From Devosia sp. (GTDB lineage: Bacteria; Pseudomonadota; Alphaproteobacteria; Rhizobiales; Devosiaceae), in contig JAEUMC010000870.1 in the NCBI GenBank assembly GCA_016793415.1, forward strand, positions 1 through 5,653: a stretch of 5,653 nt of DNA. Reading direction: 5' to 3'. The notes beneath the pieces were generated by a model. It did not search any database, was not told where the DNA came from, and was given only the letters and a program-made list of their open reading frames with translations. The translations under genes were made by a program, and so were the position numbers. This document shows, piece by piece, positions 1-5,514 of the stretch. Numbering within the stretch: position 1 is the stretch's first letter; each line of letters starts with the position of its first letter.

Positions 1-1035
1 TTCGTCGGCAACCGCCTTGTCGGAACCCGTGGCCTTGGAGGCGAGGTCGTTCATCTTGGCGTATTCGGCCGGGTGGGCAATCATCATGCCGAGCTTGCCG
101 GCGATGAACGGCGCCTGGTTTTCACCCTGCGTGTTGGTCAGCGCCGAAGTGGGGACCGACTTGTCGACCGCGTACATCTGGTAGGCAGCCTGCAACGCGG
201 CCTTGGAGCCGGCATTGTTGATCTCGACGGTCTTGTAGGTCGGATCGGCCGAGGCTTCGTCGAGCGCACCGCCACCATAGGCCCACATCTGCGGCATGAA
301 GCGGAACGGCGTATTGCCGGCGTTCTGCTTGGCCACGAGGCCATAACCCGGGATGCCGAGCTTTTCGTGGATCTGCTTGGAATAGGCGACGACATCGTCC
401 CAGGTGGCCGGCGGATTCTCGGGATCGAGCCCGGCATCCTTGAACACCTTGGCGTTCCAGATCATCGCCATGGTTTCGTTGTTGGTCGGCAGGCCGTAAG
501 TGGTGCCCTCATAGGTCACCGACTTCAGTGCGCCGGGCCAGAAATCGGCGGCGGTATAGCCGACATCTTCCGGCTTCAGCGGCTGCAGGTAGCCCTTGGC
601 GGCGAATTCGACGCCACCCAGGATCTGCAGGCGGATGACGGCCGGAGCCGAGTTGCCGAGCAGCGAGGTGCGGAACTTGTCGAGCAGCTCGTTATAGGTG
701 ATCGACTGAACTTCGGTGGTGATGTTCGGGTAGGCGGCCTTGAAGGCCTCCCAGAACGCCTTGTCCTGGTCGTGCGCGATCTGCGGATCGGCCTCGAACG
801 GGCCGGTGTACCAGTAGCTGACGGTGCCGGTGTAATCGTTCGGCACAACCGCGCCGCAATCCTTGGCGGCGTCGAACTGCTTGGTGCCGGCGATCGACTT
901 GACGTATTCCGGCGACCATTTCGAAAGGTCCACGCTCTGCGCGTAGGACGCGGTGGTGGCCGTCGTCAGCATGGTGGCAGCGCTCAGCACCGCCATCGAA
1001 AGGCCGAGCAGACGCCGGCCGGTCTTCGTATGCAT
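1..1035 (-). CDS. ABC transporter extracellular solute-binding protein, family 1 (partial, C-terminus off left edge)
   Basis: Periplasmic binding component of an ABC importer, most likely for a sugar, oligosaccharide or sugar acid. The frame is open from an ATG at 1035 to the window edge (345 codons, no stop); whole proteins of this family usually run about 410-450 residues, so roughly the last fifth to quarter is missing. Residues 1-32 form a Sec signal peptide: a basic start (K4, R7, R8), a hydrophobic stretch at 9-28, and an SYA-QS cleavage site after A32. There is no lipobox. The mature part reads as a family 1 binding protein: VSYWYTGPF near residues 72-80, a helix with AFWEAFKAAYPNI, the hinge-type segment TYGLPTNNETMAMIWNAKVF, then PATWDDVVAYSKQI. 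A strong Shine-Dalgarno (GAGGAGGAGG, 1053-1044) lies 8 nt before the ATG and fixes the start. It is transcribed divergently from the GntR gene, the usual arrangement for a regulator and the uptake system it controls. Permease and ATPase genes would be expected to the left of the window. The exact ligand cannot be read from the sequence. Confidence 0.93.
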   Translation of the reverse strand, partial: MHTKTGRRLLGLSMAVLSAATMLTTATTASYAQSVDLSKWSPEYVKSIAGTKQFDAAKDCGAVVPNDYTGTVSYWYTGPFEADPQIAHDQDKAFWEAFKAAYPNITTEVQSITYNELLDKFRTSLLGNSAPAVIRLQILGGVEFAAKGYLQPLKPEDVGYTAADFWPGALKSVTYEGTTYGLPTNNETMAMIWNAKVFKDAGLDPENPPATWDDVVAYSKQIHEKLGIPGYGLVAKQNAGNTPFRFMPQMWAYGGGALDEASADPTYKTVEINNAGSKAALQAAYQMYAVDKSVPTSALTNTQGENQAPFIAGKLGMMIAHPAEYAKMNDLASKATGSDKAVADE

Positions 1036-1162
1036 TGAGAAATCCTCCTCCTCAAATCCGAAACCTCGCCCGGCCCGTGGCCGCGGCAAAGCCCCGCTAC
1101 AGCATGTGCTGTTCTCGCCTCGGGAACCGGACTTGGCGCCGGCTTTTCCCAACTAGTATGGC

Positions 1163-1191
1163 AGATTTCCAGCAAAACTGGTGTATGTCAA
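1163..1191 (-). promoter_or_regulatory. Candidate sigma-70 promoter for the solute-binding protein gene
   Basis: On the minus strand a perfect -35 hexamer TTGACA (1191-1186) is followed after 17 nt by AAATCT (1168-1163). That -10 is a poor match to TATAAT, but it is preceded by TGG, an extended -10 arrangement. It lies in the A/T-richer part of the divergent gap and would give a leader of about 120 nt. The -35 is convincing; the -10 is weak. Confidence 0.4.
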
Positions 1192-1199
1192 CATCACCA
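1179..1199. promoter_or_regulatory. Candidate operator for the divergently encoded GntR regulator
   Basis: An inverted repeat with arms TGGTG (1179-1183) and CACCA (1195-1199), 11 nt apart, encloses a second small repeat, ATGT-CA-ACAT (1185-1194). A third repeat, CCAG-N5-CTGG (1169-1181), overlaps its left arm. Dimeric GntR/FCD regulators commonly bind short GT/AC-rich palindromes in the shared intergenic region beside their own gene. The site covers the -35 of the solute-binding protein promoter and the proposed -35 of the regulator's promoter, so a bound dimer could repress both. The position and symmetry are seen directly; the regulator assignment is inferred. Confidence 0.38.
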
Positions 1200-1213
1200 A
1201 AGTCGTACATTAT
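1185..1213 (+). promoter_or_regulatory. Weak candidate promoter for the GntR gene
   Basis: ATGTCA (1185-1190) and CATTAT (1208-1213) are 17 nt apart. Each matches four of six positions of the sigma-70 consensus. Transcription would start near 1220, giving a leader of about 55 nt. The -35 overlaps the opposing TTGACA, so the two promoters would be back to back over the same inverted repeat. Other A/T-rich hexamers nearby could serve instead. Confidence 0.25.
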
Positions 1214-1275
1214 TTTGCGATTTTTACGTGCGAACGGGGCTTGGCTTGCCCAAAAAAGCTGCATAAACAGAACCA

Positions 1276-1968
1276 ATGAGTGAGGTGACCGTCAAGTCGG
1301 ACCAGCCCGAGGAGACCCTCGAGCAGCAGGCCTCCGTCTACGAGATGATCCGCGAGGACATCGTTTCGGGGCGGCTGGGTCCGAACGAGCGACTGAAGGT
1401 CGCCGACCTCGCCGAGACCTACCAGACCTCGACCAACCCGGTGCGTGAAGCACTGCAGCAGCTGCGTGGCGAAGGGTTCGTCCTGATCGAGCCCAATCGC
1501 GGAGCGCGGGTGCGGCCGATCGATGCCGATTTCGTCCGCGACATCATCGAGATCGAAATGCTGATCGAGCCGGCGCTGACCCGCTGGTTCGTCTCGATCG
1601 TCTCGGACGCCGACATCGTCGAGCTCGAACGCATCCAGGCCGAGATCGAGGCGCTGAACTTCGCCGATCCGATGCTGCATGGCCGGCTCGATACCCGCTT
1701 CCACCAGTTCATCTACGATCGGCACTACAACCGCCACGCCGCGGAGCTGTGGTGGAAGCACCGCGAGATCCTGCGTGCCATCAGCCGCCGCTTTCCGACC
1801 TCGCTCAGCCGCCGCATGTCGGTGCTGCGCGAGCATCGCGAGCTGATCGATCGCATCCGTGCGCAGGACGCCGACGGCGCCGCCGCGGTCGTTGCCCGCC
1901 ATGTCGAAGGGTCGGGCCGTCATATCATCGAGCAGATGGGCGTCGCCCAGAGGAGCCTGCGCCGATAG
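1276..1968 (+). CDS. GntR family transcriptional regulator, FCD-domain (FadR subfamily)
   Basis: Cytoplasmic DNA-binding regulator of 230 residues, a typical FadR-subfamily length. After a polar N-terminal extension of about 18 residues, the winged helix-turn-helix spans about 20-82: VYEMIREDIVSGRL, then LAETYQTSTNPVREALQQL (recognition helix around S52-L63), then a wing ending in RGARVRPI. The FCD effector domain follows at about 85-215. D139 and H143 (in DTRFH), H187 (in LREHREL) and H209 (in VARHVEG) match the Asp-plus-three-His metal site of FCD proteins such as the lactate regulator LldR, so a metal-assisted carboxylate ligand is likely. FCD regulators typically sense organic or sugar acids, which fits the enolase-superfamily gene 104 nt downstream. 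The ATG at 1276 is the first start after an in-frame TAA at 1264, but no good Shine-Dalgarno precedes it; GTG at 1285 is an alternative. The gene probably controls both itself and the divergent binding protein. Confidence 0.92.
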   Translation: MSEVTVKSDQPEETLEQQASVYEMIREDIVSGRLGPNERLKVADLAETYQTSTNPVREALQQLRGEGFVLIEPNRGARVRPIDADFVRDIIEIEMLIEPALTRWFVSIVSDADIVELERIQAEIEALNFADPMLHGRLDTRFHQFIYDRHYNRHAAELWWKHREILRAISRRFPTSLSRRMSVLREHRELIDRIRAQDADGAAAVVARHVEGSGRHIIEQMGVAQRSLRR

Positions 1969-2010
1969 GGCTGGCTGGGCATGCCTGCGCCGGCCGCAAA
2001 GTCATTTGAG

Positions 2011-2059
2011 GGCTGCCTGAGCGGCAGCCGATATGGGAGACGCCTGCCATCAGGCAGGC
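2011..2059 (+). promoter_or_regulatory. Tandem hairpins with competing pairing in the leader of the enolase-superfamily gene
   Basis: Two perfect hairpins lie in the 104-nt gap. The first has a 7-bp stem GGCTGCC/GGCAGCC (2011-2017 with 2023-2029, loop 5 nt). The second has a 7-bp stem GCCTGCC/GGCAGGC (2042-2048 with 2053-2059, loop ATCA) and ends two bases before the Shine-Dalgarno GAGGAG (2062-2067). CTGCCTGA (2013-2020) is also exactly complementary to TCAGGCAG (2050-2057), so forming the long-range helix would break both hairpins. Neither hairpin has a T-run, so a simple intrinsic terminator is unlikely. A role in translation control, RNA processing or mRNA stability is possible but unproven. 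Confidence 0.45.
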
Positions 2060-2072
2060 CCGAGGAGAGATC

Positions 2073-3275
2073 ATGAAAATTACCGACCTGCGCGTTGCCG
2101 TCATCGGCAAGCATCCGATCGTGCGTATCGTCACCGACGAAGGCCTCTACGGCATTGGCGAGGTGGAGTTCACCAAGACCTACCTGAAGCCGTTCATCCT
2201 GCATTTCCGCGACGCACTGATCGGCGAGGACCCGACCGACGTCGAGCGCTGCATGATGAAGATCCGCCAGCGCGGCAGCTTCAAGCCCTATGGCGCTGCC
2301 GTCTCGGTGATCGAGCATGCGCTGTGGGACATTGCCGGCAAGGCGGCAGGCGTGCCGGCCTACAAGCTGCTCGGCGGCAAGGTGCGCGACAAGGTGCGCG
2401 TCTACAATGGTTCGGTGCGGCGCAAGCGCACCGGCGACCGGCCCGAGGATTTCGCCGCCGACGTCAAGTGGATGGCCGAGCAGCCGCAGAACTTCTTCAT
2501 GGTCAAGCAGGGGCTCAGCTTCCACTCGTCGCAGAAGGACAGCTACCCCGATTTCCACTATGGCCCGGTGGGGAAGAAGGCCGGCTACCACGGCGCCATG
2601 GACCAGGGGCAGATTTCCGAGCACGGCTTCAACTACATGCTCGACTGCGTCATCGCGATGAAGGAAGCGCTGGGCGACAAGGTCTCGCTCGCCCTCGATT
2701 GCGGCCCGGGCTGGTTCCTCAACGACGCGATCAAGTTCGCCAACGCGGTCGAAAAATACAACATCATGTGGCTCGAGGACATGCTCACCGGCGACTACGT
2801 GCCGTGGGTGAACCCGCAGGCCTATCGCGAGCTGACCAACTCGACCACCACACCGATCCATACCGGCGAGCAGATCTACCTCAGGCACAACTTCAAGGAA
2901 CTGATCGAGACCCAGGCGGTGCGCGTGGTCGGTCCGGACCCCGCCGATATCGGCGGCATCGCCGAACTCAAGTGGGTGGCCGAGCACGCCTATATGCACT
3001 CGATCATGATGGCGCCGCACGGCACCGCGAATGGCCTGCTCGGGCTCGGGGCGCTGATCAATGTCTGCGCCACGCTGCCGGCCAACTACATCGCCTTCGA
3101 GTACCCGTCGGCGTCCGATGAGTTCTGGAACGAGATCGTCACCGGCCTGCCCTCCGGCCCGATCGTCGTCGACAGCCATGTCGACCTCCTGCCCGGTCCG
3201 GGCCTCGGGCTCGACATCGATGCCAAGGCGGCCAAGCGCTACCTCAAGGAAGAGGACGCCGGCTTCTTCGACTGA
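2073..3275 (+). CDS. Mandelate racemase/muconate lactonizing enzyme family protein (enolase superfamily), probable acid-sugar dehydratase or epimerase
   Basis: Cytoplasmic enzyme of 400 residues, a normal length for the family. The N-terminal capping domain covers about 1-115 (VRIVTDEGLYGIGEVEF; SVIEHALWDIAGKAAGVPAYKLLGG) and the C-terminal barrel follows. Predicted Mg2+ ligands at the ends of successive strands are D209 (ALDCG), E235 (WLED) and E266 (TGEQ). A likely general-acid/base dyad is D289 (GPDPADIGG) with H316 (APHGT), and E343 (FEYP) closes the site. These residues support proton abstraction alpha to a carboxylate. Two oddities: only one lysine (K145, in MVKQG) sits where mandelate racemase has KxK, and residue 211 is Gly where galactonate and mannonate dehydratases have the His of DxH. 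About 30 extra residues at 147-182 separate K145 from D209. The start has a good Shine-Dalgarno (GAGGAG, 2062-2067). The gene follows the GntR gene on the same strand and may be co-transcribed with it. Substrate is not assignable; a sugar acid is the best guess. Confidence 0.9.
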   Translation: MKITDLRVAVIGKHPIVRIVTDEGLYGIGEVEFTKTYLKPFILHFRDALIGEDPTDVERCMMKIRQRGSFKPYGAAVSVIEHALWDIAGKAAGVPAYKLLGGKVRDKVRVYNGSVRRKRTGDRPEDFAADVKWMAEQPQNFFMVKQGLSFHSSQKDSYPDFHYGPVGKKAGYHGAMDQGQISEHGFNYMLDCVIAMKEALGDKVSLALDCGPGWFLNDAIKFANAVEKYNIMWLEDMLTGDYVPWVNPQAYRELTNSTTTPIHTGEQIYLRHNFKELIETQAVRVVGPDPADIGGIAELKWVAEHAYMHSIMMAPHGTANGLLGLGALINVCATLPANYIAFEYPSASDEFWNEIVTGLPSGPIVVDSHVDLLPGPGLGLDIDAKAAKRYLKEEDAGFFD

Positions 3276-3454
3276 TCGCCGCGCAGCTGGGCGAGCCGCC
3301 GTTCGAGGCGCTCCGCCTCGGCCTCGGCATAGCGGCCCATGCGAAAGCCAGTGACGATGCGTTCGATCTCGGCGCGTCGTCGCTGGTACTGTTCCGGCGT
3401 CTCGCCGTCATGCTGCGCCACGCGGATCGGCACCCAGGCGTGATGTGAGGGCAT
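3239..3454 (-). CDS. Small hypothetical protein, convergent with the enolase-superfamily gene
   Basis: A possible 71-residue protein of unknown function. It starts at ATG 3454 and ends at TAG 3241-3239, overlapping the last 37 bp of the enzyme gene tail to tail. No family is recognised. The product would be very polar and mostly helical: VPIRVAQHDGETPEQYQRRR leads into EIERIVTGFRMGRYAEAEA and ERLERRLAQLRGD, a Glu/Arg-rich stretch that could form an amphipathic helix or short coiled coil. It has no signal peptide or membrane segment. Codons look genuinely coding (G/C at most third positions, balanced Glu/Arg/Ile/Val use), and nothing else fills this stretch. Against it, the Shine-Dalgarno is weak (GGGA some 8 nt upstream). 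The frame also extends to a TTG at 3505, where GGAGG directly abuts the start codon, too close to be useful. It may be a real lineage-specific gene or a chance frame in high-GC DNA. Confidence 0.5.
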   Translation of the reverse strand: MPSHHAWVPIRVAQHDGETPEQYQRRRAEIERIVTGFRMGRYAEAEAERLERRLAQLRGDQSKKPASSSLR

Positions 3455-3568
3455 CGCGGCATTCCCATCTGTCTCTCGTCGCGCCTTCGTACCGGAGGTC
3501 GGCAACCTCCCTTGAACGCGCCGTGCTGCGGGGGAATGGAGCCTAGCGGATCAACGATCGATCCCCCG

Positions 3569-3584
3569 TGACCCATACGGGTCA
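3569..3584. promoter_or_regulatory. Palindrome TGACCC-ATAC-GGGTCA upstream of the PQQ dehydrogenase gene
   Basis: A perfect 6-bp inverted repeat with a 4-nt spacer, 115 bp before the dehydrogenase ATG. It could be a dimeric regulator's operator or a hairpin in a long leader. It does not resemble the candidate GntR site at 1179-1199, so if it is an operator the dehydrogenase is likely under different control. The symmetry is seen; the function is unknown. Confidence 0.3.
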
Positions 3585-3660
3585 TGACAACCGCGCAACG
3601 CCAGAACACGTTGTCGCAGGCAGGAAGCGGGGGGCTACACACCCGCTGCGCCGTCATGCT

Positions 3661-3684
3661 GCCGAGCCGGTTTTCCGGCCCGGC
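3661..3684 (+). other. Stem-loop just upstream of the PQQ dehydrogenase ribosome binding site
   Basis: A 10-bp stem (3661-3670 with 3675-3684) with one A-C mismatch and a TTTT loop; the inner five pairs GCCGG/CCGGC are perfect. It ends 5 nt before the Shine-Dalgarno GGAGG (3690-3694). It could affect mRNA stability or access to the ribosome binding site, or be fortuitous in G/C-rich DNA. Confidence 0.3.
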
Positions 3685-3699
3685 TTCGCGGAGGATTCC

Positions 3700-5466
3700 A
3701 TGACAAAGCAGACTATCTCTCGTGCGGCGCTGCTGGCTGCTGCGGCGACGCTGTTGGCCACGGTCAGCATCGGAGCGGCGCTGGCTGATCCGGTGACGCC
3801 GGAGCGCCTGATCAACGCGCAGAAGGACGAACCGCAGAACTGGCTCCTGCCCTATGGCAGCTATGCCGGCTTCTCGCACTCGCCGCTCAAAGAGATCACC
3901 AAGGACAATATCGGTGGTCTCAAGATCAAGTTCATGACCGCCATTGGCGGCGGCCAGCCCGGCTCAATCGGCGCGCAGGCGCCGGGCCAGCGCGCCACGC
4001 CGCTGGTCAAGGATGGCTTCATGTATGTCCAGGACGCCTGGGACAACGTGATGAAGATCGACGTTTCCAGCGGCTCGAAGGGTGAGATCATCTGGAAGAC
4101 CGATCTGGGCGCCCAGGGCACCGCCAGCAAGATGGGCAGCGTCGCGCTGCTCGGCGACGATATCTACTACGTCACCCGCAACGAAATGCAGCTGGTCAAG
4201 CTCGACGACGAATATGGCGACATCGTCTGGCAGGTCGATACCCGCGGGCCCGACAACGTGCCGGGGGCCGAGCGCGCCACCGGCGGCGTGCTGGCGGTGG
4301 GCGACAAGATCATCACCAGCGCGGCCGGTCCCGGTATGCGCGGCTGGATCGCGGCGTTCAGCGCCGAGGATGGCAAGCTCCTGTGGCGGCGCTACACCGT
4401 CCCCGGTCCGGGTGAGCCGGGCCACGAGACCTGGGCCGACGATCACAACGCCTATCTCACCGGCGGCGCCGGCGTCTGGTCGACGGCGTCCTACGATCCG
4501 GACACCAACCTGATCATCTTCGGCACGGGCGAAGCGCAGCCCTGGGCCGACCCGGCGTTCCGCCCCGGCGACAACCTCTATGCCAACTCGACCATGGCGG
4601 TGGATGCCGATAGCGGGGAGGTGAAGTGGTACTTCCAGGAAGTGCCGCAGGAGACCTGGGACTACGACACCATCAACATGAAGATGCTGTACGACATCAA
4701 TGTCGGCGGCGAGACCCGCAAGGCCGTCGGCACGTTCTCGCGGAACGGCTTCTTCTACACCATGGACCGCACCAACGGCGGCTTCATCTTCGGCACCCCG
4801 TACCGCGATCCGAACTGGACCAAGGGGCTAGATCCCAAGACCGGCAAGCCGCTCGAATATGTTCCGGGTTCGCTCACTCAGAGCTATGCCGAGAACAAGA
4901 CGCTGAAAGTCGGCGATCCGACCACGGTGCAGGATGTGTGCCCGGCGCTGCCCACCGCCACCTGGTGGCCGCCGGCCTATGACCCGGAGCGCAAGATCAC
5001 CTGGGTGCAGGCGATCGACGCCTGCTTCAACCAGGGGATCACCGAGCATATCGACCCCACCCGCACGGACCTGCAGGGCAACCCCGGCATGTGGGGCGGC
5101 GGCAATTTCTGGACCTTCGACTACGCCTTCCCGGGTGCTCCCGGCCTGATCATTGGGGTCAACACCGAGACGGGCGAGAAGGTCAGCGAGATCAAGACGC
5201 CGGCGCCGACCAATTCGGGCCTGCTCTCGACCGCCGGGGGCCTGCTGTTCGGCGGCAACCCGGATGGCGATCTCATCGCCTATGATGCCGACACCATGCA
5301 GGAAGTGTGGAAGTTCAACGTCGGCACGCCGATCGGGGCGCCGCCGATCTCCTATGCGGTGGATGGCAAGCAGTACATCGCCGTCGTGGTCGGCGGCTCG
5401 AAGGGCGCCGGCCCGCGGCTGGGCATGTACGAGGCGGCCAGCCAGGTCGTCGTGTTCGGACTCTGA
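3700..5466 (+). CDS. PQQ-dependent dehydrogenase, methanol/ethanol family (periplasmic quinoprotein)
   Basis: Exported quinoprotein of 588 residues (family norm about 570-620) that would oxidise an alcohol, polyol or sugar in the periplasm and pass electrons to cytochrome c or another acceptor. The frame stays open upstream to 3568, but ATG 3700 is chosen because it has a Shine-Dalgarno (GGAGG, 3690-3694) and begins a Sec signal peptide cleaved after A29 (ALA-DP). The rest is an eight-bladed propeller, with blade tryptophans at W132, W177, W229, W310 and W537 and the signature GGLLFGGNPDGDLIAYD near the end. W260 (GVWSTASYDP) matches the PQQ-stacking W243 of methanol dehydrogenase MxaF, D321 its catalytic D303 and R348 its R331. 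C414 and C442 probably form a disulfide. D323, two residues after the catalytic Asp, is the extra acid typical of lanthanide-dependent members. Unusually, the MxaF ligand E177 aligns with G210 and N261 with E278, and the vicinal Cys pair is absent. Substrate is unknown. The next gene, 48 nt downstream, is also exported and may be a partner. Confidence 0.92.
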   Translation: MTKQTISRAALLAAAATLLATVSIGAALADPVTPERLINAQKDEPQNWLLPYGSYAGFSHSPLKEITKDNIGGLKIKFMTAIGGGQPGSIGAQAPGQRATPLVKDGFMYVQDAWDNVMKIDVSSGSKGEIIWKTDLGAQGTASKMGSVALLGDDIYYVTRNEMQLVKLDDEYGDIVWQVDTRGPDNVPGAERATGGVLAVGDKIITSAAGPGMRGWIAAFSAEDGKLLWRRYTVPGPGEPGHETWADDHNAYLTGGAGVWSTASYDPDTNLIIFGTGEAQPWADPAFRPGDNLYANSTMAVDADSGEVKWYFQEVPQETWDYDTINMKMLYDINVGGETRKAVGTFSRNGFFYTMDRTNGGFIFGTPYRDPNWTKGLDPKTGKPLEYVPGSLTQSYAENKTLKVGDPTTVQDVCPALPTATWWPPAYDPERKITWVQAIDACFNQGITEHIDPTRTDLQGNPGMWGGGNFWTFDYAFPGAPGLIIGVNTETGEKVSEIKTPAPTNSGLLSTAGGLLFGGNPDGDLIAYDADTMQEVWKFNVGTPIGAPPISYAVDGKQYIAVVVGGSKGAGPRLGMYEAASQVVVFGL

Positions 5467-5474
5467 CGCTCATA

Positions 5475-5498
5475 CGGGGAGGGCCACGGCCCTCCCCG
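5475..5498 (+). other. Strong perfect hairpin between the PQQ dehydrogenase gene and the next gene
   Basis: A perfect G/C-rich stem of 10 bp (5475-5484 with 5489-5498) and a CACG loop, starting 8 nt after the dehydrogenase stop codon. No T-run follows and the next start codon is only 16 nt beyond it, so full termination is doubtful. It may instead protect the 3' end of the dehydrogenase mRNA or cause partial read-through, making the first gene more abundant than the second. Confidence 0.55.
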
Positions 5499-5514
5499 AA
5501 CACCCGAGGTTCCG

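Noticed and set aside
73..1038. Long plus-strand frame of 321 codons across the solute-binding protein gene
   Set aside because: It is antisense to a clear binding protein with signal peptide and Shine-Dalgarno; its product is low-complexity (Gly, Arg, Leu, Val-rich) with no recognisable domain, as expected from high-GC mirror frames.
1241..1253. TTGG-N5-CCAA inverted repeat before the GntR gene
   Set aside because: Four-base arms are expected by chance at this frequency and there is no second copy.
1210..1923. Minus-strand frame of 237 codons opposite the GntR gene
   Set aside because: Antisense shadow of a regulator with clear helix-turn-helix and FCD motifs; no domain of its own.
1920..3179. 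Minus-strand frame of 419 codons opposite the enolase-superfamily gene
   Set aside because: It mirrors a gene with intact catalytic residues; the product is a His/Asp/Val/Leu-rich string without domain features, and it also runs antisense into the end of the GntR gene.
3304..3320. Hairpin CGAGGCG-CTC-CGCCTCG as terminator of the enolase-superfamily gene
   Set aside because: No T-run on either strand, and the symmetry is explained by Glu/Ala/Arg codons of the possible small minus-strand gene. It may still form in RNA.
3611..3640. TTGTCG-N18-CTACAC as the PQQ dehydrogenase promoter
   Set aside because: Weak matches to both hexamers in G/C-rich DNA where such pairs arise by chance; no supporting context.
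3568..3699. 44-codon N-terminal extension of the PQQ dehydrogenase
   Set aside because: No Shine-Dalgarno at the upstream GTG, and the signal peptide would no longer be N-terminal; ATG 3700 has GGAGG at proper spacing and starts the signal peptide exactly.
3244..3879. Minus-strand frame of 211 codons across the gap and the start of the PQQ gene
   Set aside because: Arg/Ser/Pro-rich product with no domain, antisense to the dehydrogenase signal peptide, and in a different frame from the more plausible small gene at 3239-3454.
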